Assembly: GCA_949373075.1 (NCBI GenBank)
Contig: CASIBX010000026.1
Location: forward strand, 1-58,622
Source of the DNA: Candidatus Poseidoniaceae archaeon
GTDB lineage: Archaea > Thermoplasmatota > Poseidoniia > Poseidoniales > Poseidoniaceae
Length of the DNA: 58,622 nucleotides
Reading direction: 5' to 3'
Part shown: positions 18,889 to 29,280 of the stretch, one piece after another
How positions within the stretch are numbered: the first letter of the stretch is position 1
Layout of the letters: every line of letters begins with the position of its first letter
Translations under genes and position numbers: made by a program
The notes under the pieces: generated by a model
What the model saw: only the letters and a program-made list of their open reading frames with translations
Told to the model about the DNA's origin: nothing
Databases searched by the model: none

Positions 18889-21320
18889 AGAAAGTATTCT
18901 TCCTCGTAGCGGTATTGATGCTTCCAACAGTGTTGGCTGAGCAATTTCCAATTCAGAATGTAAACTCAGGATTCGTTGGTTGGTTTGAAGGTGAAAACTC
19001 AGGATTAGAGGAATTTAGGGTTTCATATCCGTCAGTTTCTGATGGGGAAAATACTCAGATGGCGCAAAACGGGCCATTCGCAATCGTAGTCTTCATTCCA
19101 GATGAAGGCGAATCAGTAGATCAGTATGTTTGGTTACAGGATGGATTATCTAAATGGGGATACATTACTTTGGTAACAACCTCTTACTGGGAAGCAATAG
19201 ATGCCACCCTAAATGATTGGAATGAAAATAATACGTTAGGCGTCGATGGGTCACAGGGAATGTTTGCATTGAATCATATTTCTTTGGCAGGACATGGTAC
19301 AGGAGCGCATCAAGCAGCAGAGATTGTCAAAACAGGAAATCATCAAATCGATGGATTATTCGGACTTGGGTTTGATGGTTCATCAACTTCGCAAACATCA
19401 GATGTATTACTTTCCCAGCCATCTTCTGCACTATTTTTGACTGGAACTACAGATGACATATCTCCTGCTAATGAAAACATTCTCAATTATGTTGAAGATT
19501 GGCCGGGAGCTTGGCAAGTAATGCATCCTAGAGGGGCGAACCATTTGGGCTATCAAGAGACAGACAGTTTTTTTGAGAGATTGGTAGATGGTGATTCGAC
19601 AATGGGTCGTGACGGTCAGCAAAATCATGCTTTGAATCACATACTTCCTTATCTTAATCTATCTCTGAAAGGTGATGATTCCGCTTACCAAGCGGCGTTT
19701 AACCGTGAAGAAAAATCATCCTCGTCGGACCCTGATTCATATATCGATGAAGATTTGTCTCGTTCACGACTATATGATATGACTAATATTTCAGGTGACA
19801 CATTATTGGTAATGATGAACCAATCGGTTACGATCACATCAGATGTAGTAATGCGTAATGGTAATACTGCTTTAGGCAATGTTTCATGTCATTTGCCAAA
19901 TGGAAATCACGTTTTGGGCTACCTGCAAAGTGGGGTCGCATCGTGTACAGTTAACGGCTCTATGCTTTCACCCGGCACTGCTATGATAGAACTGAGAATC
20001 GAAGATTACTCTTTCTCAGATTGGCTTGAATTTTCGGTTATGAGATTAGGAATGCCATTAGAAATAACCAGCCCCATTCCAACAATATCGCTTAACCAAC
20101 ACTCTTCAGTAACCGTTACGCCTGATTTTTTTGCATATGACCCAGATGGCGAAGATGTCGTATTCTTATCTGCAGTAATGATTGATGATAATGAAAGTAT
20201 TTTACAAGTAAATAATACGCTCACTAGTCTGTCGATTTCTCACGTAAACCTCCCTGAGTGGGACGGAACTATGGAGATGGCATTAGTATTGGCAGCAGGT
20301 GATGATGTCGCAAATATCACTGTAAATGTCACAGTACTTCCAGTAAATGACATGGTTGTGCAAAACGATGTTATCCCTCAACAACTATCAGTCGAAGACG
20401 GACAAAGTATCATTGTGGACATCTCAAATTATGTCAGTGACCCTGAAGGTGAGCCTTTGGTGGTAACTTCGGTAAGAGATTATCCTGGGTTGCGAATTAA
20501 CACCTCACTATCGACCATCTTAATCGACCCCCAAACACATTGGAATGGTGCTGAATTGGTCGAATTGTATGTGTCGGATGGCGAGACGGAAGCCCTGTCT
20601 ATTTTTGTCCCTATCAACATTGAACCCGTCAATGATATTGTCGAGTTCTCTGATTCTACATTAGAACTCGAAATGGAAGAAGACGGAGTTCTCATCATCA
20701 ATCTAGAGAATTACACTATCGATGTTGATGGTGATGAGTTAGTTTACGAAGTCACGGGTGTCTCCGAAATCGTAGGATTTTCTCTATCTGGTAGCGAGTT
20801 AGTGTTTGCAGGAAACCCTGATTTGTTTGGAATAAGTCAGTTCGAAGTGAATGTTACTGATGGTTCCAATTACAGCACAATGTCGCTTGTACTGAATACT
20901 AAATCTGTTCCTGATTTGCCAGTTGTAGGCGTTTCATCTATCGATTTAGATGGGAATACGATTTCGATTCTATGGACCATTGCTGACAATGATGGTGACA
21001 CTGGCTTGATTTATTCGGTGACTTTTGCTGGTGAATCGATTGAACAAGGAACAGAATGTGCGGGTAACAAATTGTTGACCTGTGTGACTTCTTCGGGATT
21101 AGGAGAAGATGGGATTTACACTGTGGAAATCAAGGTGTGGGATAGCCATGCCCAAGAATGGTCTAACAACGTAACACAAGAAGTCGAAGTTAAGGCGTTA
21201 GTGATTACTCAAGACGATGCAGAGTCTGAAACTGCAATAGGAGACTGGGTTCTACCAATAGGACTTGGATTACTTGTTATCCTACTGCTAGGATATATGA
21301 TTCAATCCAAAAAAGATTGA
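18885..21320 (+). CDS. Exported protein with an inactivated alpha/beta-hydrolase domain and cadherin-like repeats, C-terminally membrane anchored
   Basis: A signal peptide (1-18, cut near VLA-EQ) precedes a chlorophyllase/PET-hydrolase-like alpha/beta-hydrolase domain (about 40-260). The nucleophile elbow reads GHGTG (136-140), so the catalytic Ser is replaced by Gly138. TDDIS and the HPRGANH segment remain at the acid and His positions. At least three cadherin-like domains follow (about 390-690), two ending in VND. A single membrane helix (about 784-804) ends in a short KKD tail. The protein is probably a surface-bound adhesin or scaffold rather than an enzyme. Its TGA touches the stop of the convergent carboxyltransferase gene. 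Confidence 0.8.
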   Translation: MKKVFFLVAVLMLPTVLAEQFPIQNVNSGFVGWFEGENSGLEEFRVSYPSVSDGENTQMAQNGPFAIVVFIPDEGESVDQYVWLQDGLSKWGYITLVTTSYWEAIDATLNDWNENNTLGVDGSQGMFALNHISLAGHGTGAHQAAEIVKTGNHQIDGLFGLGFDGSSTSQTSDVLLSQPSSALFLTGTTDDISPANENILNYVEDWPGAWQVMHPRGANHLGYQETDSFFERLVDGDSTMGRDGQQNHALNHILPYLNLSLKGDDSAYQAAFNREEKSSSSDPDSYIDEDLSRSRLYDMTNISGDTLLVMMNQSVTITSDVVMRNGNTALGNVSCHLPNGNHVLGYLQSGVASCTVNGSMLSPGTAMIELRIEDYSFSDWLEFSVMRLGMPLEITSPIPTISLNQHSSVTVTPDFFAYDPDGEDVVFLSAVMIDDNESILQVNNTLTSLSISHVNLPEWDGTMEMALVLAAGDDVANITVNVTVLPVNDMVVQNDVIPQQLSVEDGQSIIVDISNYVSDPEGEPLVVTSVRDYPGLRINTSLSTILIDPQTHWNGAELVELYVSDGETEALSIFVPINIEPVNDIVEFSDSTLELEMEEDGVLIINLENYTIDVDGDELVYEVTGVSEIVGFSLSGSELVFAGNPDLFGISQFEVNVTDGSNYSTMSLVLNTKSVPDLPVVGVSSIDLDGNTISILWTIADNDGDTGLIYSVTFAGESIEQGTECAGNKLLTCVTSSGLGEDGIYTVEIKVWDSHAQEWSNNVTQEVEVKALVITQDDAESETAIGDWVLPIGLGLLVILLLGYMIQSKKD

Positions 21321-22883
21321 TCACAAAGGTATGTTTCCGTGCTTCTTTGGCGGTGACCATTCACGCTTTGAAGATAAGACCCTTAATGCTCGAATCAGTC
21401 TCAATCGACTCTCTTCTGGCTCTATTACGTCATCTAGCCAACCATTACGAGCGGCGACATAAGGGTCGCCAAATTTGGACTTGTATTCAGCCACTAATTG
21501 CAGTCTAGTGTTTTCTTTTTCTTCTTCAGGAGCTGCTGCAATCTCTCTTCTGTGAATGATATTAACCGCACCTTCAGCGCCCATAACTGCTAACTCGGCG
21601 GTTGGCCAGGCGATGTTGTAATCTGATTGCAAGTGTTTGCAACTCATTGCTAGATATGCTCCACCGTATGCTTTACGAGTTACTAATGTCAATTTTGGAA
21701 CTGTAGCTTCAGCATATGCGAATAGTAGTTTAGCACCATGCCGAATAATTCCACCCCACTCTTGGACAACTCCTGGAAGGAATCCTGGAACATCTTCCAA
21801 GGTTACTAATGGGATATTGAAGGCGTCACATGTTCTAATGAATCTGGCAGCCTTAATCGAGGCATCAATATCCAAACATCCTGCAAGGACTTTAGGTTGG
21901 TTTGCAACAATTCCTACTGTCCTTCCATCCAACCTGGCATATCCTATGATGATATTTTCAGCGTATGAATTGAACAACTCCATGAAGAAACCATCATCAA
22001 CTATCTCTTCGATAACCTTCACCATGTCATATGGGCGGTTTGGATTGTCTGGAACAAAAGTGGCTAGATCTGGATTTAATCGAGTAGGGTCATCTGCAGT
22101 AGGCTCAACCGGTGGGCTTGCCATATTGTGGTCTGGTAAGAAACCGATAATGTCTATTGCAAGGGCGCATGCCTCTTCCTCATCTTCAGCGATAAGACAT
22201 GCAATACCTGAACGGCTTGCGTGTAATGTTGCTCCTCCAAGTCCAGCCGCATCTACTTCTCCACTGATACATTCTGGCGTTTCTAGCGGAGATGACATGA
22301 ATAATTGTCCATGCTCACTACCGAGTATTGTGAAATCTGCTAGGCTTGCGCCAAGTGCTGAGACTCCAACGACTGGTCCCAGAACAAGAGATATCATTGG
22401 TATTCTGCCAGAGCACTGAACTAATCGATCCAGTAATTCTCCAGTTCCTGCAAGTGCCGAAATGCCATCCTGTGCTCTTTGGCCTCCACCATCCCAAATC
22501 CCAATAATTGGTACTTTGGTTCTCTCTGCCATCTCTACAACTTTGGCGATTTTACGAGCATGCATTTCACCCATGGAGCCGCCGTGTACCGAGAAGTCTT
22601 GAGCGAAACAGTATATCCTGCGCCCATTGATTGTACCATGTCCACAAACAACTCCATCACCGAGTGTTTCATGCATGAACATTCCATAATCGGTAGTACG
22701 GTGAGTAAGGAAGGTGTCGATTTCAACAAATGAGTCCTCATCCAAAAGCATGCGGACGCGGTCTCTTGCAGTGCCTCTACCTGAGAGTCTGATGCTCTCT
22801 TGGCGCTTCAGACCACCGCCGATACGAGTCTGTTCTCGACGGTATCTCAAGTCCTCGAGCGCGTCGCTCGAATCTTTCGACAT
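21321..22883 (-). CDS. pccB: Acyl-CoA carboxylase carboxyltransferase (beta) subunit, propionyl/acetyl-CoA type
   Basis: The 520 residues match the carboxyltransferase family with tandem crotonase-like halves. It transfers CO2 from carboxybiotin to acetyl- or propionyl-CoA. Visible family features are the N-terminal ARDRVRMLLDEDSFVEID, the GDGVVCGHGTI strand, the GAVxG-like oxyanion region QDFSVHGGSMGEMH, and the C-terminal KAYGGAYLAMSCK. Substrate preference cannot be decided from sequence alone. The biotin carboxylase and biotin carrier are not in this window. It lies 37 bases downstream of gatD on the same strand. Confidence 0.9.
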   Translation of the reverse strand: MSKDSSDALEDLRYRREQTRIGGGLKRQESIRLSGRGTARDRVRMLLDEDSFVEIDTFLTHRTTDYGMFMHETLGDGVVCGHGTINGRRIYCFAQDFSVHGGSMGEMHARKIAKVVEMAERTKVPIIGIWDGGGQRAQDGISALAGTGELLDRLVQCSGRIPMISLVLGPVVGVSALGASLADFTILGSEHGQLFMSSPLETPECISGEVDAAGLGGATLHASRSGIACLIAEDEEEACALAIDIIGFLPDHNMASPPVEPTADDPTRLNPDLATFVPDNPNRPYDMVKVIEEIVDDGFFMELFNSYAENIIIGYARLDGRTVGIVANQPKVLAGCLDIDASIKAARFIRTCDAFNIPLVTLEDVPGFLPGVVQEWGGIIRHGAKLLFAYAEATVPKLTLVTRKAYGGAYLAMSCKHLQSDYNIAWPTAELAVMGAEGAVNIIHRREIAAAPEEEKENTRLQLVAEYKSKFGDPYVAARNGWLDDVIEPEESRLRLIRALRVLSSKREWSPPKKHGNIPL

Positions 22884-22920
22884 GAATCTTCCACTCCTTT
22901 GAGGTTCTTCATTGAAGCGG

Positions 22921-24234
22921 TTAAGACATCAATGATGGGTCGTTCTCTCCACACAAGTTTTCAGAGAGAATTGCTAGTTCTTTACCATTGGATAAAGCCC
23001 AGTGAACTTTGGCTAGCAATGCTTCAGGAGATGATGTCGATGCATGGCCCAATATGCCAATTCTCTGTTGTTCTCTCCCCTTTGAATAAACGTTCAAATC
23101 GACTGGGCCGTGAATACATTGGTTTGCTACGATTACAGGAATCGAACAGGAACTAATTATCTTGGCAAGTTCATCATTTTCAGGAGCATCACCATTTGGA
23201 TTTTCAATTGGTAAATGTCCTAGTCCGGTACCGTGTATGATAATTGCAGAATAACCAGCAGCTTCTGCAGCTTTCAACAAATCACCGTGAAGGTGCGGTC
23301 CTGCGACCAGTTGAGCAATTCTGATTTCCGTATCATAATTTGTCGGTTTGGCTTCTGGGCGGTTCTGTGCTCCAATGCTTGTTGTGTGGCTCAATCCATC
23401 CTTTTTGAGGGTGATATTGCCCAATAATTCTCCATTTACTGTTTGGAATGCGTCACGGCGAGTCGAATGCATTTTCCTAACACATACCCCTGGGCTAACT
23501 GCACAGACTCCATCTCCAGATCCAGCATGCATCACAGTTACCGCTGCATCGCTATCTCCGGTGACAGGTGGTCCATTGGCTGCCCAATAAACCGCAGAAA
23601 GGAGATTTTCATTAGCATCGGACGATGCTCTGTCCGATGAGCGTTGTGAACCGGTGAATACGATTCTTCCCGCTGGCCTTCCGCCTTCTCCTGCGAAAGC
23701 GAATGAAAGAGCCGCAGCACTGATGTGCAGTGTATCGGTTCCGTGGGTTATTACTACGCCCTTAGAACCAGATTCAAATGCTGATTGACATGCTTTAATC
23801 ATTTGATTCCAGTGCTGTGGACGGATGTCATCCGACCACATGTTTCCAAGTTTTATTGCATCGATATTTGCAATCTTTAGAATCTCAGGAACACTTGACA
23901 ATAATTCTTCAGGCTCAAATCTCGCAATTACTGCTCCCGTAGCATAGTCAACTTTCGATGCAATTGTTCCACCTGTGTGAATGATGGTGACTTTAGGGAG
24001 TTCCTGATTCTGTTCAATTTTTACCATTTCAACAGCACTGCTCTCAAGATCGCTAATTTCATCAATAGATTTCACCATGTCAATTGGGTAACTAACATTG
24101 TAGCCATTAACTAATTTGACAGTGATATGGTTTTGAGCAGCACCGGGTAATACTACTCCTTCATGAGATGTACTTCCAGCAGGGCCCACCGCTATCATCC
24201 TGACGCGCTTTCCAATAGCGGGCATCTCTACCAT
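22921..24234 (-). CDS. gatD: Glutamyl-tRNA(Gln) amidotransferase subunit D
   Basis: GatD is the asparaginase-like ammonia-producing subunit of archaeal GatDE, which converts Glu-tRNA(Gln) to Gln-tRNA(Gln). The N-terminal beta domain contains HEGVVLPG and NGYNVSYP. Asparaginase motifs HTGGTIAS and THGTDTLH carry the catalytic threonines and Asp. At 437 residues it is full length. GatE is not in the window. Its presence implies that Gln-tRNA is made indirectly in this organism, as in other archaea. Confidence 0.93.
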   Translation of the reverse strand: MVEMPAIGKRVRMIAVGPAGSTSHEGVVLPGAAQNHITVKLVNGYNVSYPIDMVKSIDEISDLESSAVEMVKIEQNQELPKVTIIHTGGTIASKVDYATGAVIARFEPEELLSSVPEILKIANIDAIKLGNMWSDDIRPQHWNQMIKACQSAFESGSKGVVITHGTDTLHISAAALSFAFAGEGGRPAGRIVFTGSQRSSDRASSDANENLLSAVYWAANGPPVTGDSDAAVTVMHAGSGDGVCAVSPGVCVRKMHSTRRDAFQTVNGELLGNITLKKDGLSHTTSIGAQNRPEAKPTNYDTEIRIAQLVAGPHLHGDLLKAAEAAGYSAIIIHGTGLGHLPIENPNGDAPENDELAKIISSCSIPVIVANQCIHGPVDLNVYSKGREQQRIGILGHASTSSPEALLAKVHWALSNGKELAILSENLCGENDPSLMS

Positions 24235-24439
24235 GAGTTATCCTAGTTCTGCTGCCTCTTGAATGTTAGTGATTCAATCAAATCAATTAGCCCAATCTGA
24301 ATCATAAGACGGTTAAGCCATCGTGTGCGAATTCAACATAATTAGTTGCTTTCAAGATAGCATTTTGTTGTTTTGATTAAGTTCTTTTCATATTGATTGT
24401 CTGACAATTCTGTATGTCCAAATCATACATCATGATTAT

Positions 24440-27003
24440 ATGAGGAAATCGGAGCGACAAATCATGTCATCTATGCGAAGTGCGTCTTTTTTTACTGCCA
24501 TCGTACTTCAGTTGCTAATGTTTGGAGCGATAGCCTCCCCTCTAGCCGATTTGACAAATCCTTACGGTGATGAATCAAAGATGAATATTGACCTTGTTGC
24601 AAAAATCAATGAGGTAGATGGTGATACTATTCTTCCAGTGATTTTTCAATTAAATTCTCCAGTTGAAGATAGTGATGAAACCTACCTAAGTGAACTTGGT
24701 TTCAAGTTGTTAGGTAATGCACCTTTGGTAGATGGTGGATTAGTTGAAGGTTCAGCCTCTGATATCCGCCGCCTTTCCACTTGGGAGCGCGTTGAATACT
24801 TGGAGTTAGACAAGCCATTAGAGTTCTTTTATCTCCCTCCTGAATGGGGTGGAGATCCTACTGAACCGGGGATAATGATGCATGAAACAACCCACGTAGT
24901 CAGGGCTACTGACGTATGGGATAGAGTCATTATTGGACCATCGGGGGATGTAGAGCGTGAAGTTGACCTCTCCTTCTCTGAATGGGATGGTGACGGAACA
25001 GCAATTGTCGATTTAGACACAGGAGTCGATGCTGGACATCCTGATTTTGATTATTTGGAGCCATGGACCGGAGAAAAGGTCATTTATTCTGCTAAATTCA
25101 ATGGAATCTCTTGGTCTGAAACACGTAATTCAGACACATCATCGGGGCACGGCACCCACGTTGGCGGAACAATTGCTGGCAATGGAGATGCTTCAGGTGG
25201 TCGGAGAGCAGGTGTGGCTAAAGGTGGACAATTAGTTGCTTTAGGAACCGGAGACGGTGCCTCAATCTTTGCCGCAGAACAAGGTCTAGAATGGACATAT
25301 GATCATTCGGTACCAGGTCAGAATCCGTATCATGTACGAGTAGTTTCCAACTCTTGGGGGTACCGATGGAGACTACGATCCAAATGGAGTAATAGCCCAA
25401 CTTACAGACATGCTAACCTTTGACAACGGCGTTGCAGTAATATTCGCAGCATCTAATTCTGGAGGTTCAGGTAGTGAATGCTCAGGAGATTTACGAACCA
25501 ATGTGTATGCAAATACTCCCTCTGCTATCTCCGTTGCAGCTTTGACGCATGATGGTACTGCAGTTACATCATTTTCATCAAGAGGTTGTATGAATCAGCA
25601 ACACACATGGCCAGATGTTGGAGCCCCAGGTCGAGACATATGGGCTACTGCGCCACGTGGTACTGCCATCGATGCGTCAACTAGAACGCAAGGCGATTTG
25701 TATTACATGTCGATTTCAGGAACTTCAATGGCTACACCACATGTTGGAGGAATGGCTGGATTATTGCTGAATGTAGCCCCTTCCTTAGGTGTTGCAGATT
25801 ATCATAGGGATGACCATGATTTCGGTTCCAGTTTAGTAGGCGGCGATGGCACTGCTGCATATGGACAATTTGAAGATTGGGATGAGGCCAATTTCAGCCG
25901 TGTGCATGAAATCGAATTGATTCTAGAATTAACAGCAAGATATGACGGGATGGCCAATTCTTGCGAAGATGGTAATGATGAAGACAGTTGTTCAGATATT
26001 CCGACTGAGTGTTATGTTAGTGCAACCGGCAAATGCCATGATTGGAGAGTTGGTCACGGATTAACAGATACTGATGCAGCGGTTGCTTTAGCAAGAACTC
26101 TACAACTAATGAGAGATCAAGACCATGATGGAATTGTTGATCATCCTGAGTACAATGTTTGGGATGCTTACGAAATATATCAGGAGATGATGGTTGATAC
26201 AACAATTCCAGTAAATACCGACCGTGTTAGACATTCGTGGAAAGGAGATTGGAATCACTTCAACAATGGTGCTACTGGTGCAGTTTACTACACAGAGGAT
26301 GCCCATTATGTCTGGATTCCAAATGGTACCTCTCGTTTAGAAGCAACATTTACAGCGACTGAATTTGACAGTGATACAGTTCAAGCAGGAGCATTGCAGC
26401 TATCCATTGACCTAGCAGAAGATGGAAGCAATGACGCTCAAGGTGCAGGTATTAGACAATCCGACTCTTGGTATTACGACTTGGATGTAGATGAATCTGC
26501 ATGGGGCCAGTGGGCTGAATTTGACATATCAGGGCAAGCGGTTACCGTGTTTGGATTCATTGAAGATATAGAGTTCTTTGAATCTAGAATCCCATATACT
26601 GTTGATGTAATGTTAACACTTGACCTCTCTCAAGCAGTAGATATTCAATTCGATCAACGTCCTGATTTCTATTCAGATTTGAATCCAACATCTCCATCTG
26701 ACATGTATGATGCATCTATGGATGGTATGCTAACCTTCACTAAGCCTGCATATGATCAAGCAGGGGTAATCTCTCTTATCGTTCCAAAAGAAACAGAGGG
26801 ACGGAAGTGATAGTGATGGTCTATTTGCATCGATTGCACAATTATTCACAGATAACCCAGGTACAATGATATTCATTCTTTTACTCATTCTGTTATCTGC
26901 AGGCGGTGCAGGATATGCAATGAGAAATGAAAAGGAAAAAATTCAGATGGCCATTCTAGCAGAGGATGAATCAGAAGGCGAAATAGAAGATGACGAATCT
27001 TGA
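24440..27003 (+). pseudogene. Secreted subtilisin-like serine protease (S8), broken by two single-base frameshifts
   Basis: The readable protein has a signal peptide, a prodomain, the subtilase triad and a C-terminal membrane anchor. Asp lies in DLDTGVD (about 25010), His in SGHGTHVGG (about 25143), Asn in AASNSGG (about 25447) and Ser in SGTSMATPH (about 25715). Reading needs three frames: 24440 to about 25356, about 25360 to 26798, then about 26801 to 27003. One G too many in the run 25356-25360, and one in 26798-26800, explains both breaks. Removing them gives SNSWGTDGDYDPNG and ETEDGSDSDG and a protein of 853 residues. Either the gene is decaying or the assembly has errors. As written, the first product stops at 25423 before the catalytic Ser. 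The stop abuts the convergent RND-type gene. Confidence 0.8.
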
Positions 27004-29219
27004 TTATTCTTCACTGTCATGTTTAGCCATCTCAGAAGGCACTAATGTCAGACTAGTTGCAAGTATAACTGACAATATGATGCTGATCGATAACAACACT
27101 CCGGTTTGTTTTGCAGGAGGGAAATCGGCAAAACTCAGCATAAGGAATACAGAAACTGAAGTCAATGCAGCGCCCCACCTTGCAAAATTATCACTGAAAG
27201 TGACCTTGTGGCCTGAACTAGCGTGGGCTAGGTAATCTGCAGCAAAGCCCATTCCCAATAGAACTGCAGGTGCAGTGCCTACTCCTCTTTCACCGGTGAT
27301 ACTTGCTAAACCATCTACTGCTAGGCCTATGGCGACAGTTCCAATCGCAATCCGCATCGACTTTCTTAGGCGAATTGGTTACTATAGCTGCTACTATGAA
27401 TACTGCAGCACCCGCTGCAATAATTTGAGTGATTCTCGAATCTTCGAAATCTTTTGCTAAAGATGCGCCTATCACCAATTCTCCTCCAATGACTCCAGAT
27501 ACATCCTTTGCTTCCATCAAACCAGTTACATCATCTAAGAATTGTAATGCTGCATCTGCATTACCACCATCAATGAATACAGCAATTGCAACACCTGTTG
27601 TAATACCACCATCTTGTAATCGGTGGTCTTCCATTACCGGAGTGCCTTGATTTATCATTGACTACAGAATTTACAGTAGGCGAATCTTGCTCATCATAGT
27701 CATGACTAATCCCCAAAACTAGTGGTGATTCAAGCAATCCGGTTTCAAACGAGATTACACTTGGATGATGGCCTAACTGAGTCTGTATTTCCACAACATC
27801 CGCATAATCTTCTGGAGAATCTCCATCAACATCAATTATCACCCATGCGATTGTACTGGATGCAATTAGATATTTTTCTTTCAATTCCTCAAACTCGTCC
27901 AAGGCAGGGTCATCTTCAGGCAAGAATTGGTTGATATCAAACACTTCAACACCTTGTGGGGATGCTAATGCGATTGCTATGAGCATTACTAAGCAGACAG
28001 GCCAACTCCAAACACCAATTTTGTTCTCGTTTGAAAACATTAGTCTTTCGTCATGCTTATGACTTGTTTTTCTTCGATTTAAATAAAACTCTTCGAGAAC
28101 ATATCTCGTTAGTAGCCAATCAAGGAATATTCCAAGCATCATTACTAGCCCTAATGAGCGTTGAGCTTTGATTGGCGAAAATAGTGATAGAGATACAGCG
28201 GCTAATGTCGTTACTAAAGCGATCAGCAGAATTGAGCGAACTTCATCTCTACTCCTTGATGATTTACAATACCAAAATGCCCCGTCAACCGCTACTGCCA
28301 AAATTATGGGAAATGCAATCGCGTCAATTATCGAAATATCGAATCCTAATGCGGAAATTAATCCTGCTTCAGCGGCAATAATTAGCCCAACGCTTCCTAA
28401 TGTGACCAATGAGATTTTCCAATCTCTAATCACCACATACATCACTAATGCCAGGAATATTACTGAAGGAATCAATATTGATGTCAGGTCGTCTTCAGCC
28501 ACTACCTTTGCTTTTTGGAATAACATGTTGACACCCACAGCATCAACTTCAAATTCAGTTGCATCACTTACCTTTTCGGCCCATAACGTCAGGCTATTCC
28601 AGTCAGTTCCACCTTCTTTATCCACACTATCTAGCCATATGAGCCAAAGTATCTCGTCTGAATTAGGCGCTTGCTGTTCGTTTGCCCCTGGGAATGAAGG
28701 ACAGGCTACACCAAAGTTTGCCTCCTTTGGTAGTAGGAGTAGGGTTGTCTCAAAAGCACCAGATTCCATGCTAGTGGATTGGTTTCCACACCAACCACCT
28801 TCGATTGGAGGCTGGAGAACATCTGCCCATTTGGTAGCATTTTCTAAGGAGCGGTTTCTTGATTCGAAAGCATCAGACCAAGCACTGAAAGGGGTTTGTA
28901 ACTTTGCAACAACAACTTCTTCATTATCCCATGACGTACTAGAGTTTGAGCCATCTAGTAATTCTGCTTCCAATTGCATTAGTTTCTGAACCAGAGAGAA
29001 GTCACTGGTAATGGAGCGTCCATCATCATGTGTTATTTTGAGGATTAGTTGGCCTTTCGTATTGTAATCTTCAATTCTCTCTTCGTTTATTCTCTTTACT
29101 GCAGGGTCATCAAAAACCGACTCAGTATTCAGAACTAAGTTGACCGGTGCAACAAACATCATTCCAGAACAAATAACCAGACTCAGTAGAATAGAGAGTC
29201 TGATATTTTCTGGCTTCAT
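27004..29219 (-). pseudogene. RND/MMPL-type membrane protein, broken by two single-base frameshifts
   Basis: Three frames together give about 737 residues with two RND halves, each having one leading helix, a large outer loop and a bundle of five or so helices. The first bundle contains FDISIIDAIAFPIILAVAVDG. The second includes GVGTAPAVLLGMGFAADYL. Frames are 29219 to about 27660, 27658 to about 27364, and 27357 to 27004. The first break is fixed by removing one base near 27658-27659, the second by removing one base of 27361-27364 (reading KKSMRIAIGTVAIGL). RND/MMPL proteins export lipids or other hydrophobic compounds using the proton gradient; the substrate here is unknown. It faces the broken subtilase gene, and their stops touch. 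Confidence 0.75.
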
Positions 29220-29280
29220 AACAACTCCACACAGAGTCTATGCAATCAATTAATCTGTGTCAATTGAGAAAAGTAAGGCA

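Noticed and set aside
21637-22419. 260-codon plus-strand frame
   Set aside because: It lies wholly opposite the well-supported carboxyltransferase gene and has no recognisable domain.
25356-25360. Programmed frameshifting in the subtilase gene
   Set aside because: No heptameric slippery site or downstream structure was evident, and a second identical-type break in the same gene plus two in its neighbour make error or decay more likely.
28168-28989. 273-codon plus-strand frame
   Set aside because: It is antisense to the RND-type gene, whose membrane helices and motifs are clear; the frame has a Ser/Thr/Asn-rich composition typical of shadow frames.
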